Positions 1 through 8,989 are shown, counted from the first letter of the stretch. The stretch is 64,000 bases of DNA from Geovibrio ferrireducens (GCF_026226615.1 NZ_JAJAPB010000001.1:186001-250000); one strand, 5' to 3'. Notes: a model not told the origin generated them from the letters alone. Numbers and translations are program-made.

Positions 1-120
1 ATCTGCTATTTCAACTGCCTCGACTGATTTTTTTCTGCCGAGGAAAACGGGGGTAATCATACCTGGGTATATAACCATATCCCTGAGAGGGATAAGGGCG
101 TATTGCTCGCTTATGCTCAC
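1..120 (-). CDS. lon: Lon protease, N-terminal fragment
   Basis: Reading leftward from a GTG, 40 codons run off the window edge. They contain [20 protein letters not shown], the classic start of the Lon substrate-binding domain (PLRD, then P-G-M, then P-F-GR). A TAA codon lies immediately before the GTG in frame, so no earlier start is possible, and an AGGTG Shine-Dalgarno-like stretch lies a few bases upstream. Lon is the ATP-dependent cytosolic protease for misfolded and regulatory proteins. It follows clpX on the same strand, the usual tig-clpP-clpX-lon order, but a terminator separates the two. Only the first 40 residues are visible. Confidence 0.9.
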   Translation of the reverse strand, partial: MSISEQYALIPLRDMVIYPGMITPVFLGRKKSVEAVEIAD

Positions 121-143
121 TTATGACACCTGTATGGAGGAAT

Positions 144-179
144 TAAAAAGGAAAAAGAGACGGGCTAGGCCGTCTCTTT
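144..179 (-). terminator. Intrinsic terminator overlapping the clpX stop codon
   Basis: On the minus strand a perfect 10-bp stem (154-163 with 170-179, loop 164-169) is followed by a T-rich run. The descending arm encodes the last clpX residues and the TAG stop codon sits in the loop, so gene end and terminator share the same bases. It should separate clpX from lon transcription. Confidence 0.85.
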
Positions 180-1400
180 CTGATTTTCATAGATTATTAT
201 CGGCTTTGCTTTTCCGGTGATGACATCTTCATTCACCACACACTCTTTAACATTCTTGAGGGAGGGAACCTCATACATGATGTCCATCATGGATTCCTCA
301 AGGATGGAGCGCAGACCCCTTGCTCCGGTTTTTCTGGTGAGTGCCTGCTTTGCCACAGCCTTAAGGGCGGAGTTGGTGAACTCAAGCTTCACGTCATCAA
401 ATGCGAACATCTCCTTATACTGGCGGAGAAGGGAGTTTTTGGGCTCCACAAGGATACGGATAAGCGCGTCCTCGTTGAGATCCTCAAGAGCGGCGGTAAC
501 GGGGAGCCTGCCTATGAACTCAGGTATAAGTCCGTACTTGCCGAGGTCTTCGGGGCGAACGTTCTTAAGGAGTTCATAGCGCTTCATTTCCCTTGTTTCA
601 TCTATTTTGGAGCTGAAACCGAGGGTTTTCTCGCCCATTCTCCTTTTCACTATGTCCTCGATGCCTTCAAAGGCGCCGCCGCATATGAAAAGGATGTTGG
701 AAGTGTCCACCTGAATATATTCCTGATTCGGGTGCTTGCGTCCGCCCTGAGGGGGAACGTTTGCCACCGTACCTTCGATTATTTTAAGCAGTGCCTGCTG
801 AACACCCTCGCCGCTTACATCTCTGGTGATGGAAGGGCTGTCGGTCTTCTTGGAGATTTTGTCTATCTCATCGATGAAGATAATCCCCTTCTGGGCGCGC
901 TCAACATCATAGTCAGCGTTCTGGAGAAGCTTAAGAACAACGTTTTCCACATCCTCACCCACATAGCCCGCTTCCGTAAGGGTTGTGGCATCGGCGATTG
1001 CGAAGGGAACATTCAGTATCTTCGCGAGGGTTCTGGCGAGAAGGGTCTTGCCTGTTCCGGTGGGGCCGAGGAGGAGAATGTTGCTTTTCTCAAGTTCGAC
1101 TTCGGTCTTGCTGCCGTGGAGAATACGCTTGTAGTGGTTGTGCACCGCAACGCTGAGAACCTTTTTCGCCTGCTGCTGGCCGATTACGTAATCATCCAGC
1201 TTTTTGCTGAGTTCTCTGGGAGTGAGCAGGTTCAGGTCTTTGGTTCCCTGTTCCTCAAAATTGTCTTCGCTCAGTATTTCGTTGCAGAGTTCTATGCACT
1301 CATTGCAGATATAAACATCTGGCCCTGCAATAAGCTTTTTGACCTCTTCCTGACTTTTGCCGCAGAAAGAGCAGTTGAGTGATTCTTTACTTTTTTTCAT
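165..1400 (-). CDS. clpX: ATP-dependent Clp protease ATP-binding subunit ClpX
   Basis: ClpX is the hexameric AAA+ unfoldase that recognises tagged substrates and feeds them into ClpP. The 411-residue length is normal. The N-terminal zinc-binding domain is present (Cys10, Cys13, Cys32, Cys35), followed by [12 protein letters not shown], Walker A GPTGTGKT at about 112-119, Walker B FIDEIDK, and the C-terminal small domain with ARGLRSI (sensor-2 arginine). An IGF-type ClpP-docking loop is seen as LGFSS. It lies 139 bases downstream of clpP in a tig-clpP-clpX cluster. The intervening stretch holds a 7-bp hairpin (1453-1459/1470-1476) without a T-run, so read-through from clpP is possible. Confidence 0.97.
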   Translation of the reverse strand: MKKSKESLNCSFCGKSQEEVKKLIAGPDVYICNECIELCNEILSEDNFEEQGTKDLNLLTPRELSKKLDDYVIGQQQAKKVLSVAVHNHYKRILHGSKTEVELEKSNILLLGPTGTGKTLLARTLAKILNVPFAIADATTLTEAGYVGEDVENVVLKLLQNADYDVERAQKGIIFIDEIDKISKKTDSPSITRDVSGEGVQQALLKIIEGTVANVPPQGGRKHPNQEYIQVDTSNILFICGGAFEGIEDIVKRRMGEKTLGFSSKIDETREMKRYELLKNVRPEDLGKYGLIPEFIGRLPVTAALEDLNEDALIRILVEPKNSLLRQYKEMFAFDDVKLEFTNSALKAVAKQALTRKTGARGLRSILEESMMDIMYEVPSLKNVKECVVNEDVITGKAKPIIIYENQKETA

Positions 1401-1539
1401 AAAAATACGCTCCCGTTAAAGGCGCTTCCGCAGGCAACTACACGCGGAAACAGGCACAGAGCTTCTGCACTGTGCCGCATTCTGATCAAGATACCTGCCT
1501 GCCTGCAAATTTCAACCTTATATTTGTATAAGACTAAAA

Positions 1540-2136
1540 TCAGCCTCTTTTCACAATAACATCGTCAATAAGGCCGTATTCTTTAGCCTCGGTGCTGCTC
1601 ATGAAAAAGTCGCGGTCGGAGTCCTTCTCAAGTTCCTGTACGCTTCTGCCGGAACGCTCGGCGAGAATCTCGTTGAGGAGCTTCTTCATGCGTCCCACTT
1701 CGCGGGCATGGATTTCAATATCCGTAGCCTGCCCCTGAAAACCGCCCAGAGGCTGGTGAATCATTATCCTTGCATTCGGTACGGCAAACCTTTTGCCCTT
1801 TGCGCCGCATGCAAGAAGAACAGCACCCATGCTGGCCGCCTGACCGAGACATATTGTAGATACCGCAGGCTTGATATAGTTCATGGTATCCATAATCGCG
1901 AACCCGCTGGTGATTACACCGCCGGGGCTGTTGATATAGAGGAATATGTCCTTCTCAGGATCTTCTGCTTCAAGGAAAAGAAGCTGCGCTATGATAAGGT
2001 TCGCCACCATATCGTCAATAGGTGTGCCGAGAAAGACAATTCTGTCTTTCAGAAGCCTTGAGTATATGTCGTAGGAGCGTTCCCCTCTGCCTGTCTGCTC
2101 TATGACAAAGGGGACGTAAGCGTTTGTTTCCTTCAT
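1540..2136 (-). CDS. clpP: ATP-dependent Clp protease proteolytic subunit ClpP
   Basis: ClpP is the serine peptidase that forms the two-ring proteolytic barrel partnered by ClpX. At 198 residues it is full length. The triad is intact: Ser102 in GQAASMGA, His127 in RIMIHQP, and Asp176 in DRDFFMS. The hydrophobic Tyr/Leu residues that dock ClpX loops are in the usual places. Its start lies three bases after the trigger factor stop, so translation is probably coupled to tig. Confidence 0.97.
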   Translation of the reverse strand: MKETNAYVPFVIEQTGRGERSYDIYSRLLKDRIVFLGTPIDDMVANLIIAQLLFLEAEDPEKDIFLYINSPGGVITSGFAIMDTMNYIKPAVSTICLGQAASMGAVLLACGAKGKRFAVPNARIMIHQPLGGFQGQATDIEIHAREVGRMKKLLNEILAERSGRSVQELEKDSDRDFFMSSTEAKEYGLIDDVIVKRG

Positions 2137-2139
2137 AAA

Positions 2140-3498
2140 TTACTCTCCGGAGGCAGTTTCTTCCGCATTCTCCTGCTCAGCTTTAAGTCTTGCCTCTAAT
2201 TCTTCTTTAGTGATTTCTTTGAGTGTAACATTATTTTTTCCGGCAAGGAAAGCTGTAACTTTATCTGTGTTGATGGAGTTTCTCAGTGAGTTCATGCCGT
2301 TGTGCTTTTCAACCTCTGTTCTGTAGTCGGCAGGGGTCATTTTGCTCATCTTCGCATATTTCTCTATTGTTTTCTCAACATCTTCATCTGTAACGGTAAG
2401 GGCGAATTTCTCAGTGATGTGGTTGATGATCAGTGCGCCTTTAACCTGTTTTTCGGCAGTTTCCATGTGCTGTTCGGCTATTTTCTCCTTGGAGATGCCG
2501 AAACGGGCGGGATCCATGCCGTAAGACATGTACTGCTGGAGGGTCTGGTCTGCAAGTCTGTAAGCCTGCTCCCTTACCATAGCCTGAGGTATGCTGAATG
2601 AGTTCTCGGCTATTACTTTCTCTATAATATCGTTGAGGAGTTTGTCATCAGCCTGACGCTCTGAGCTTTCCTCAAGTTCGGTTTTGATTGTTTCTCTGAG
2701 ATCTGCGAAGCTTTCGAATTTTTCATCAACAGCCTGAGCAAAATCATCATCAAGTGCGGGAAGAACCTTCGCCTTGATCTCCTTCATATTGATGCCGAAG
2801 GTAATAGGCTGACCTGCGAGGCTGGGCTCGTGGTATTTTTCGGGGAAGGTGACTTCGATGTCTTTCTGCTCACCGGTTTTCATGCCGATAAGCTGAGCCT
2901 CGAATCCGGGGATGAAAGCGCCGGAGCCGATTTCAAGGGAGTAGTTCTGCGCAGTTGCGGAGGGAATAACCTCGCCGTCTTTGCGGCCTTCGAAATCGAT
3001 TACCGTCATGTCGCCGTCCTGAACTGCTCTGTCAGCAACGGGCTCATAGCTTACCTGATTCTTTCTGATGTTCTCTATAACCTGCTCAACATCAGTATCA
3101 GTAACGGTAACTTTTTCCTTAATGAAGTCATAGCCTTCAAACTTGCTCACTTCTATTGCGGGGAAAACATCCACATACGCCTTGAATGTGATGGGTTCGC
3201 CGTCTTCAAACTTAACATCTTTTATTTCGGGAGCACCGAGAGCTTTAATATCCTGCTGCTGGATGGCTGCAAAAACAGAGTCGTTGATAAGTTTTTCGAG
3301 AGCCTGAACCTTAACCGCGTGTCCGTGTTCTTTCAGGATCTTATCCTTGGGTGCTTTACCCTGTCTGAAACCTGCGATTTTGGCTTTCTGAGCGACTTTT
3401 TTGTATTCAGCCTCAAAGACCTGCTCGTATTTTTCCACAGAAAGTTCTACGGAAAGCTCCTTCTGGGATTTCTCGGCGTCTCTCACTTCAACTTTCAT
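2140..3498 (-). CDS. tig: Trigger factor (ribosome-associated chaperone / PPIase)
   Basis: Trigger factor binds ribosomal protein L23 and shields nascent chains. The 452-residue product has the ribosome-binding domain with the GFRQGKAPK signature near residue 45, a central FKBP-type PPIase domain (VIDFEGRKDGEVIP to ITFGINM), and the C-terminal SurA-like arms, ending in an acidic Glu-rich tail. The start chosen is the ATG of MKVEVRD because AAGGAG lies just upstream. An upstream in-frame ATG would add 12 residues atypical of the family and has no ribosome-binding site. First gene of tig-clpP-clpX. Confidence 0.95.
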   Translation of the reverse strand: MKVEVRDAEKSQKELSVELSVEKYEQVFEAEYKKVAQKAKIAGFRQGKAPKDKILKEHGHAVKVQALEKLINDSVFAAIQQQDIKALGAPEIKDVKFEDGEPITFKAYVDVFPAIEVSKFEGYDFIKEKVTVTDTDVEQVIENIRKNQVSYEPVADRAVQDGDMTVIDFEGRKDGEVIPSATAQNYSLEIGSGAFIPGFEAQLIGMKTGEQKDIEVTFPEKYHEPSLAGQPITFGINMKEIKAKVLPALDDDFAQAVDEKFESFADLRETIKTELEESSERQADDKLLNDIIEKVIAENSFSIPQAMVREQAYRLADQTLQQYMSYGMDPARFGISKEKIAEQHMETAEKQVKGALIINHITEKFALTVTDEDVEKTIEKYAKMSKMTPADYRTEVEKHNGMNSLRNSINTDKVTAFLAGKNNVTLKEITKEELEARLKAEQENAEETASGE

Positions 3499-3556
3499 TG
3501 ACTTCTCCTTAAGATAAACAGTGCGGGAATGCATCTTTTATATTTGATTTTTTTAT

Positions 3557-3596
3557 AAAATGACAAAACAAAGCCCAAGGGGTTCCCCCGGCTTTG
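3557..3596 (-). terminator. Terminator after the tRNA cluster
   Basis: On the minus strand the stem CAAAGCC/GGCTTTG (3590-3596 with 3569-3575), with an inner G-rich/C-rich extension, is followed by TTTTGTCATTTT. It lies downstream of tRNA-Gly and upstream of tig, so it probably ends the tRNA transcript. Confidence 0.7.
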
Positions 3597-3664
3597 CAAT
3601 CGATCAAAAAAACATAATATGGAGCTTACGGACTTTCCGCTGAGATTTAAGGAAGCGTGGAAAA

Positions 3665-3737
3665 AGCGGGTGACCGGGCTCGAACCGGCGACCTCAACCT
3701 TGGCAAGGTTGCGCTCTACCAACTGAGCTACACCCGC
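3665..3737 (-). tRNA. tRNA-Gly(GCC)
   Basis: The minus strand folds into a standard cloverleaf of 73 nt: acceptor GCGGGTG/CACCCGC, D-arm GCTCAGTTGGTAGAGC, anticodon loop TTGCCAA (anticodon GCC), and T-arm with GGTTCGAGCC. Discriminator is T. CCA is not encoded. Last of four tRNAs in the cluster. Confidence 0.96.
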
Positions 3738-3774
3738 TTACAAAAATCTATGACAGACCTGATTAAGACACAAG

Positions 3775-3854
3775 TGCGAGTGAAGGGACTTGAACCCCCA
3801 CGCCAAAGGCACTTGATCCTAAGTCAAGCGCGTCTACCATTCCGCCACACTCGC
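3775..3854 (-). tRNA. tRNA-Leu(TAG)
   Basis: Class II tRNA of 80 nt on the minus strand. Acceptor GCGAGTG pairs with CACTCGC, the anticodon loop is CTTAGGA (anticodon TAG), a variable arm TGCCTTTGGCG is present, and the T-arm is GGGGGTTCAAGTCCC. Discriminator A, as expected for leucine. CCA is not encoded. Confidence 0.95.
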
Positions 3855-3867
3855 AAGGGCGAATAAG

Positions 3868-3941
3868 GGTGAGTGACGGGGATTGAACCCGCGACAACAG
3901 GAATCACAATCCTGTACTCTACCAACTGAGCTACACCCACC
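3868..3941 (-). tRNA. tRNA-His(GTG)
   Basis: Minus-strand cloverleaf with anticodon loop TTGTGAT (anticodon GTG). The diagnostic extra G at position -1 is encoded (base 3941) and faces C73 (base 3868), the identity pair of tRNA-His. T-arm CGGGTTCAATCCCCG. CCA is not encoded. Confidence 0.95.
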
Positions 3942-3962
3942 ATATTATCCGTTCTTACTCAA

Positions 3963-4036
<74 letters not shown>

Positions 4037-4054
4037 TCTGTTACAGGAAACAAG

Positions 4055-4083
4055 CTTTTATCAAAACGATGAGGAAAAGTCAA
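4055..4083 (-). promoter_or_regulatory. Putative sigma-70 promoter of the tRNA cluster
   Basis: On the minus strand TTGACT (4083-4078) and TAAAAG (4060-4055) are separated by 17 bases and lie about 20 bases upstream of tRNA-Arg. Position and spacing fit a housekeeping promoter. The -10 matches the consensus at four of six bases. Confidence 0.6.
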
Positions 4084-4209
4084 CATTTTTTAAAGAGATC
4101 AGAAAATTAAAACCGACATTAATCCGCCCGCGCCTGAAACCCCCTAATATTTCCCTTGCCTAGCCAGCGAAAAAACAATACTTTCAAGGCAGACAGCGGA
4201 GGTTATAAG

Positions 4210-4989
4210 TTGTTTTTAGACGGTACACCTATATATATAGGGACGAGTGGCTACAAGCATGACGACTGGCTCGGAACCCTTTATCCCCAATACCTTAAGA
4301 ATGAACAGTTTCTTGACTACTATGCAAACAGCTTCGGGCTGAACTTTGTGGAGATAACATACCCCTTTTACGCTGTACCCACTGCGGAAACCACAGCAAG
4401 GATAGCCGAAAACGGCGGGGACAGACTCCACTACTCGGTCCGCCTCTTTAAGGACTTTCTCAAGGAAAGGCTGGACAGGGCAAAAGTGCGCGAATTCCGC
4501 GAGGGGATGCAGCCGCTCATGGAAACGGGCAGGATCAAATGCTGGCTTGCCGATTTCCATCACACATTCAAGCCGTCAAAAGAGAATCTGGACAGAATAC
4601 TCCGCCTGCGTGACAGCTTTTCGGATCTCCCTTTCTTCGCTGAGCTTCCCAGAGGCTGGCACAGGGAGAAACAGATAGACGACCTGCGCAACAACGCCGT
4701 AGGACTTGTGGTGGCGGACATGCCCCGCAACCCCAACCTGCCCCCGTTCATACCCTGTGCGCCGAACCAGCGCGCCTACTTCCGCCTTTACGGACGGAAT
4801 AAAGGCTGGACTCTGCCCGCTAAAAAGGTTCTGGACTACAGCTATATCAAGCCTGAGCTTGAGGAGATCAAGGAAGGAATATCAACCGTCACCTCGGTCT
4901 CCAAAGAGATTTTTGTCTCCTTCTGCAATGTTGTCAGGGCACAGGGAGCTTACAATGCAAAGTATTTCGCCGGAATGACGGAAGAATGA
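4210..4989 (+). CDS. DUF72 family protein
   Basis: DUF72 (YecE-like) proteins are TIM-barrel proteins of uncertain biochemical function. The match rests on the N-terminal IYIGTSGYKHDDW, then NFVEITYPFYAVP, then the conserved FFAELPRGWH and the C-terminal RLYGR. The TTG start is chosen because GGAGG lies seven bases before it and the product then begins immediately before the conserved IGTSG strand. An earlier in-frame TTG would add 18 residues without family resemblance. The 259-residue length is normal. The next gene starts one base after the stop, so the two are probably cotranscribed. Confidence 0.8.
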   Translation: MFLDGTPIYIGTSGYKHDDWLGTLYPQYLKNEQFLDYYANSFGLNFVEITYPFYAVPTAETTARIAENGGDRLHYSVRLFKDFLKERLDRAKVREFREGMQPLMETGRIKCWLADFHHTFKPSKENLDRILRLRDSFSDLPFFAELPRGWHREKQIDDLRNNAVGLVVADMPRNPNLPPFIPCAPNQRAYFRLYGRNKGWTLPAKKVLDYSYIKPELEEIKEGISTVTSVSKEIFVSFCNVVRAQGAYNAKYFAGMTEE

Positions 4990-4990
4990 G

Positions 4991-6295
4991 ATGCGCCTCT
5001 CTGATAGATACACAGCCATGTTTCCTGCCTCCGAAAGAGAATACAGAAAAGCCCTTGAGCTTTTCCCCGGAGGCATCTGCCACGATATAAGAAGGTTTGA
5101 GCCCTTTCCTTTCGTGACCGACAGCGCAGAGGGCGCATATCTCCAGACCATAGACGGGGTAACGCTCCTTGATCTCTGGTGCGGGCATTACGGCAACATC
5201 TTAGGCCACGCCTCACCCGAAACAGCAGCAGCCCTTCGCGAGGCGGCGGAGAACGGCACACATACCGGAACACTCAACGAACAGCAGATAAGGCTCGCTT
5301 CCTTAATAAAGAGCGCAGTGCCCGAAATGGAGTTAATGCGCTTCTGCACCTCCGGCACGGAGGCCACAATGTATGCCGTGCGCACAGCCAAGGCTTACAC
5401 AGGCAGGGAGCTTGTCCTCAAGATTGAGGGCGGCTGGCACGGCGCGAACAGTGAGCTTTCATACGACATCAAACCCCCTTTCAACAGACTGACCGGCTCA
5501 GGCGGAACCATATCGCTCCCTTTTAACAATATGGAGGCAACCGCTGATGTCCTCTCCAAGGTGGATGACAATGCGGCTGCAATCATAATTGAGCCTGTGA
5601 TAGGCGCAGGCGGAGGCATACCCGCAAAAGAGGAATATCTCCGCATGCTCCGCGAATTCTGCGACCGCACCGGCACTGTGCTTATTTTCGATGAAGTGAT
5701 CACAGGATTCCGCTTCCGTTTCGGCAGCATATGGCCGCTTACGGGTGTAAAGCCGGATATGTTCACCATGGGGAAAATCATAGGCGGCGGACTGGCAATA
5801 GGCGCATACGGCGGCAGAAAAGAGATAATGAGCACTATCACAGATAAAAAAATTGTTGTGGGCGGCGGAACCTTTTCTGCCTCTCCCGTGACGATGAACG
5901 CAGGCTTCAACACGCTCACCACCCTGAAAAAGGCGGACTACACAGCACTGAACAGCGCCGGAGACACAATCAGGGAGCGCATAAAGGCCTCTGTGAGTAA
6001 ATTTACCGCAAAAGCCTGCGTAACAGGGTTCGGCTCCTTCTTCTTTCTGCATTTCCTCAACGATGTCCCTCAGGAAGTGACATGCAGACCCTCAAGGCTG
6101 CTCCCCGCCATGGACAGGGAGACCGAGAAGCTTTTTAAAACCGCAATGATACTGAACGGAGTATTCACCATGCATTCCGGCGGCGCCTTGAGCTTTGCCC
6201 ATCTCAAAACCGCAGGATTGTCCGATATAATAATAAAAGCCTACGAAGACTCTCTGGAGGCAGTATTCAGTGAAGGAAGGCAAATTCTTCCGTAA
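4991..6295 (+). CDS. Class-III aminotransferase, glutamate-1-semialdehyde aminomutase-like
   Basis: A PLP-dependent fold-type I enzyme of 434 residues. Family features are CTSGTEATMYAVR (cofactor phosphate site), IFDEVITGFRF (the Asp that binds the pyridine nitrogen), and TMGKIIGGGLAIGAYGG with the Schiff-base lysine. The layout resembles HemL, the enzyme making 5-aminolevulinate. The N-terminal region differs from standard HemL, however (GGICHDIRRFEP instead of GGVNSPVRAF, and WCGHYGNILGH). It may be a paralogue acting on another amino-keto compound. It sits between a DUF72 gene and an FlhB-tail gene, with no haem genes nearby. Confidence 0.75.
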   Translation: MRLSDRYTAMFPASEREYRKALELFPGGICHDIRRFEPFPFVTDSAEGAYLQTIDGVTLLDLWCGHYGNILGHASPETAAALREAAENGTHTGTLNEQQIRLASLIKSAVPEMELMRFCTSGTEATMYAVRTAKAYTGRELVLKIEGGWHGANSELSYDIKPPFNRLTGSGGTISLPFNNMEATADVLSKVDDNAAAIIIEPVIGAGGGIPAKEEYLRMLREFCDRTGTVLIFDEVITGFRFRFGSIWPLTGVKPDMFTMGKIIGGGLAIGAYGGRKEIMSTITDKKIVVGGGTFSASPVTMNAGFNTLTTLKKADYTALNSAGDTIRERIKASVSKFTAKACVTGFGSFFFLHFLNDVPQEVTCRPSRLLPAMDRETEKLFKTAMILNGVFTMHSGGALSFAHLKTAGLSDIIIKAYEDSLEAVFSEGRQILP

Positions 6296-6542
6296 AAAAG
6301 CCGCCGCTATCGGCTATGACCCGTCAAAGGACAGCGCACCCAGGCTTCTGGCCAAGGGGACAGGGGTGATCGCGGAAAAAATCATTGAAAAAGCCAAGGA
6401 ACATGACATCCAGATAAAAGAGGATAAAGACCTTGTGGAGGTTCTGGCAACGCTGGATCTCCATGAGGAGATACCTGAGAATATGTATAAGGCAGTCGCC
6501 CAGCTCCTCGCCGAAATCTACCGCATAAACGCAAGACTTTAA
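6270..6542 (+). CDS. FlhB C-terminal domain-like protein
   Basis: This 90-residue soluble protein resembles the cytoplasmic tail of FlhB/YscU export-switch proteins: AAAIGYDPSKDSAPRLLAKG, VIAEKIIEKAKEHDIQIKED, then LHEEIPENMYKAVAQLLAEI. It has no membrane segments and no NPTH autocleavage site, so it resembles the released post-cleavage fragment. Stand-alone homologues (YlqH in Bacillus, FlhX in epsilon-proteobacteria) are known. Some can stand in for the FlhB tail. The GTG start lies inside the end of the preceding gene (26-base overlap), which implies translational coupling. Confidence 0.75.
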   Translation: MKEGKFFRKKAAAIGYDPSKDSAPRLLAKGTGVIAEKIIEKAKEHDIQIKEDKDLVEVLATLDLHEEIPENMYKAVAQLLAEIYRINARL

Positions 6543-7036
6543 TATTTCTAAGCCTTTTCAGTTCATAATGTTTTTTTCGCTTTCAGTATTAAACCCTTTT
6601 TATTCCGTATTATATAACTGATTTATAATTCCGTCCTGCTCTGTAAACTGAAAACACAAAATTTATTGTGAATTAATTTATTTCATAAATCGAGAACCGA
6701 TATGAAATTCCTATAACGGCTATAGCCGCCTGTTTTCGCCAGTCATCTTTTAGAACATTATTTATATTACAGCCAATAGCAGAATTATTAACTTTATATT
6801 AATAATAAACAATGTTAACTTTTTTCACTAAAATTAATAGTAACTTACTGTAACTTTACTTATAAAGAACATAGTTATAAACCGATGATCACTGCGCAAT
6901 GCCCTGCTTGTGGCTGAAATTTGCTATTGCAGGGAGGTTTTATATAATATATACACAGGAAAAATAATAATTCATTGTTCATAACTTATTAAATCGGTCG
7001 GATTTTAATTCTTAAATATAGAATGGAGGTTCACTA
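6543..7036 (+). promoter_or_regulatory. Long A+T-rich leader upstream of the permease pair; promoter at 6921-6948
   Basis: No gene is seen in these 494 bases. A sigma-70-like promoter TTGCTA (6921-6926), 16 bases, TATAAT (6943-6948) would start transcription near 6955, leaving an untranslated leader of about 80 bases that ends in GGAGG. An inverted repeat CCCTGC/GCAGGG (6902-6907 with 6929-6934) brackets the -35 box and could be an operator. The upstream 300 bases are very A+T-rich with TAACTT-type repeats near 6815-6860. Their role is not evident. Confidence 0.55.
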
Positions 7037-7690
7037 ATGGCAAAACAGGAATTGACCAAACAGATTACCCCCGCTGAGGCGGTGAGCAAAAAGGTAAGTG
7101 AAGCAGCAAGCTTCGCCGAAACGGTTATCAAAGACACCACAGCCAACCCTGCGCCCCTCGGCCTTATGGGTTTCGGCCTCACAACAATCCTTCTCAACCT
7201 GCACAACATCGGCCTGTTCGGTCTGGGAAGCATGATTCTTTCCATGGGCATTTTCTACGGCGGCATAGCACAGATTATCGCCGGGATAATGGAGTGGAAA
7301 AAGAAAAACACCTTCGGCACTGTGGCATTCATATCATATGGTTTTTTCTGGATAACCCTTGTGGGTCTCATAGTTTTCCCCAAATTCGGCTTCGCTGAGG
7401 CTCCTGATGCAACAGCCATGGCTTCGTTCCTTTTCTTCTGGGGATTCTTTACTCTTATACTTTTCCTCGGCACTTTTAAAATGAACTACACTATGATAGC
7501 TATCTTCGGCTCGCTGACTGTTCTTTTCTTCCTCCTTGCTGTGGGCGACATGACAGGCAACCCCGCCATAAAAACCATAGCCGGATACGAAGGCGTTCTC
7601 TGCGGAGCACTGGCTGTTTATGCCGGAGCGGCTCAGATACTCAACGAAATATACGGCCGTGAAGTTCTCCCGCTGGGAGCAATAGACTAA
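7037..7690 (+). CDS. SatP/YaaH (GPR1/FUN34) family acetate/succinate transporter
   Basis: A six-helix inner-membrane permease for acetate and succinate. The family signature [20 protein letters not shown] is at about residue 36. Further family features are [17 protein letters not shown], the [13 protein letters not shown] segment, and a C-terminal helix ending [10 protein letters not shown]. Length (217) and a start preceded by GGAGG are normal. The gene just downstream is a close paralogue, so the pair is a tandem duplication. An organism with two such permeases probably handles acetate as an important carbon source or product. That is inference. Confidence 0.88.
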   Translation: MAKQELTKQITPAEAVSKKVSEAASFAETVIKDTTANPAPLGLMGFGLTTILLNLHNIGLFGLGSMILSMGIFYGGIAQIIAGIMEWKKKNTFGTVAFISYGFFWITLVGLIVFPKFGFAEAPDATAMASFLFFWGFFTLILFLGTFKMNYTMIAIFGSLTVLFFLLAVGDMTGNPAIKTIAGYEGVLCGALAVYAGAAQILNEIYGREVLPLGAID

Positions 7691-7694
7691 GCAG

Positions 7695-8501
7695 ATGGAC
7701 TATACCAGACTGGAAACTGGCCCTCTCTCCTTTGCCGGATGGACTGTGGACATACGCAGAGGGAGAGGCACTGTAACCGATTTTCACGGCAGCAGCGTCG
7801 CAGGTTTCAGCGTAACTCATGACGGCGGAATCGTGCTTGAGCACGGCTCCGCCAAGTACGCTGACATGGCGCTCATTGCCCTGCGCACCTATGTGCGTGA
7901 ACACGCTATCTCAGCCCTTATTCAGGAAGAGACCGCCATAAGGGACACAACAGCAAACCCTGCCCCCCTTGGGCTCATGGGCTTCGGTCTCACTACCATC
8001 CTCCTTAATCTTCACAACATCGGTCTTTTCGGCCTTGGCAGCATGATAATTGCCATGGGGCTTTTCTATGGCGGAGCGGCGCAGATCATCGCAGGAATGA
8101 TGGAGTGGAAAAAGAAAAATACCTTCGGAACAGTGGCGTTCATTTCCTACGGCTTCTTCTGGATAACCCTTGTCGGGATGCTGACTTTCCCCAGATTAGG
8201 CTTTGCTGAGGCTCCGGATTCCAGTGCCCTTGCCTCGTTTCTTTTCTTCTGGGGGTTTTTCACTCTCATACTTTTTGTGGGCACATTCAGGATAAGCCGC
8301 GCCCTGACTGTTGTTTTCTTTCTGCTCACACTGCTTTTTTTCATGCTCGGTGCGGCGGATATGCTGGAGAGTGCCACACTTAAAACCGCTGCGGGCTACA
8401 TAGGTATATTATGCGGGCTGTCAGCGGTTTATACCGGGGCAGCACAGATACTCGGCGAGGTTTACAAAAGAGAGATTCTCCCTTTGGGTGAGTTTAAATA
8501 G
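7695..8501 (+). CDS. SatP/YaaH family transporter with an extra N-terminal soluble domain
   Basis: From about residue 83 onward this is nearly a repeat of the preceding permease: [50 protein letters not shown]. It differs by an N-terminal extension of about 80 residues (including WTVDIRRGRGTVTDFHGSS and YADMALIALRTYVREHA) that I do not recognise. The extension looks like beta strands followed by one amphipathic helix and lacks a signal peptide, so it is probably cytosolic. The gene begins four bases after the upstream stop. The extension might sense a ligand or gate the channel. Nothing in the sequence proves either. Confidence 0.82.
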   Translation: MDYTRLETGPLSFAGWTVDIRRGRGTVTDFHGSSVAGFSVTHDGGIVLEHGSAKYADMALIALRTYVREHAISALIQEETAIRDTTANPAPLGLMGFGLTTILLNLHNIGLFGLGSMIIAMGLFYGGAAQIIAGMMEWKKKNTFGTVAFISYGFFWITLVGMLTFPRLGFAEAPDSSALASFLFFWGFFTLILFVGTFRISRALTVVFFLLTLLFFMLGAADMLESATLKTAAGYIGILCGLSAVYTGAAQILGEVYKREILPLGEFK

Positions 8502-8602
8502 AATACGCTTAAAATTTTTTTGAAAAATAAATGAATCTTCCCAAGGGGCATCTGTCTTACCTTTATACAAAGACATAATCTTCCGTGTTAACCCCTTGCA
8601 CG

Positions 8603-8633
8603 AAAAAAGCCGCCCTGCGCCGGGCGGCTTTTT
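8603..8633. terminator. Bidirectional intrinsic terminator
   Basis: The stem GCCGCCC/GGGCGGC (8609-8615 with 8622-8628) is preceded by six A and followed by five T, so it can terminate both the permease operon from the left and the kinase/regulator operon from the right. The two operons converge here. Confidence 0.9.
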
Positions 8634-8638
8634 GCATT

Positions 8639-8989
8639 TTATATGTAGTCGCTTATTTTCTTAAGAATCACTTCGGGCTTTTTTGCCTTGGTAAGGTACT
8701 CATCCGCATACAGGGAGGAGAAGTTTCTCTTGTACTGCTCATAGGCAGTCAGCAGAAAAACAGGGAGCTTCTCGTTTGCGTCCTTGACCTCTTTCAGTAT
8801 GTCCAGCCCGCTTTTGCCGGGCATGTTCACATCCAGCAGCACAAGATCAGGCAGACCAGCACCCAGAGCAGTCAGAGCCTGTTCTCCGTCCATGGCGACC
8901 TGAACCTCGTATCCGTTGCTTTCAAGGAGTTCACTGTAGTATTGAATAATACCCTTGTCATCATCCACAAGCAGTATTTTTTTAGTCAT
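8639..8989 (-). CDS. Response regulator, receiver domain only
   Basis: A 116-residue CheY-like receiver: acidic pocket LLVDDDK, phospho-acceptor Asp53 in LVLLDVNMPG, and Thr in FLLTAYE. The expected KP near the end is replaced by LTKAKKPEV, a small deviation. There is no output domain, so it may act by protein contact or as a phosphorelay intermediate. The start ATG, preceded by GGAGG, overlaps the histidine kinase stop by eight bases, so the two are translationally coupled and very probably partners. Confidence 0.88.
   Translation of the reverse strand: MTKKILLVDDDKGIIQYYSELLESNGYEVQVAMDGEQALTALGAGLPDLVLLDVNMPGKSGLDILKEVKDANEKLPVFLLTAYEQYKRNFSSLYADEYLTKAKKPEVILKKISDYI

Noticed and set aside
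1453-1476. Terminator between clpP and clpX
   Set aside because: A 7-bp hairpin exists but has no T-run on either strand. It may be only a processing or stability element.
6911-6926. Possible sigma-54 promoter TGGC...TTGCT before the permease pair
   Set aside because: The GG and GC elements are nine rather than ten bases apart, and sigma-54 tolerates little spacing change. A sigma-70-like promoter lies close by.
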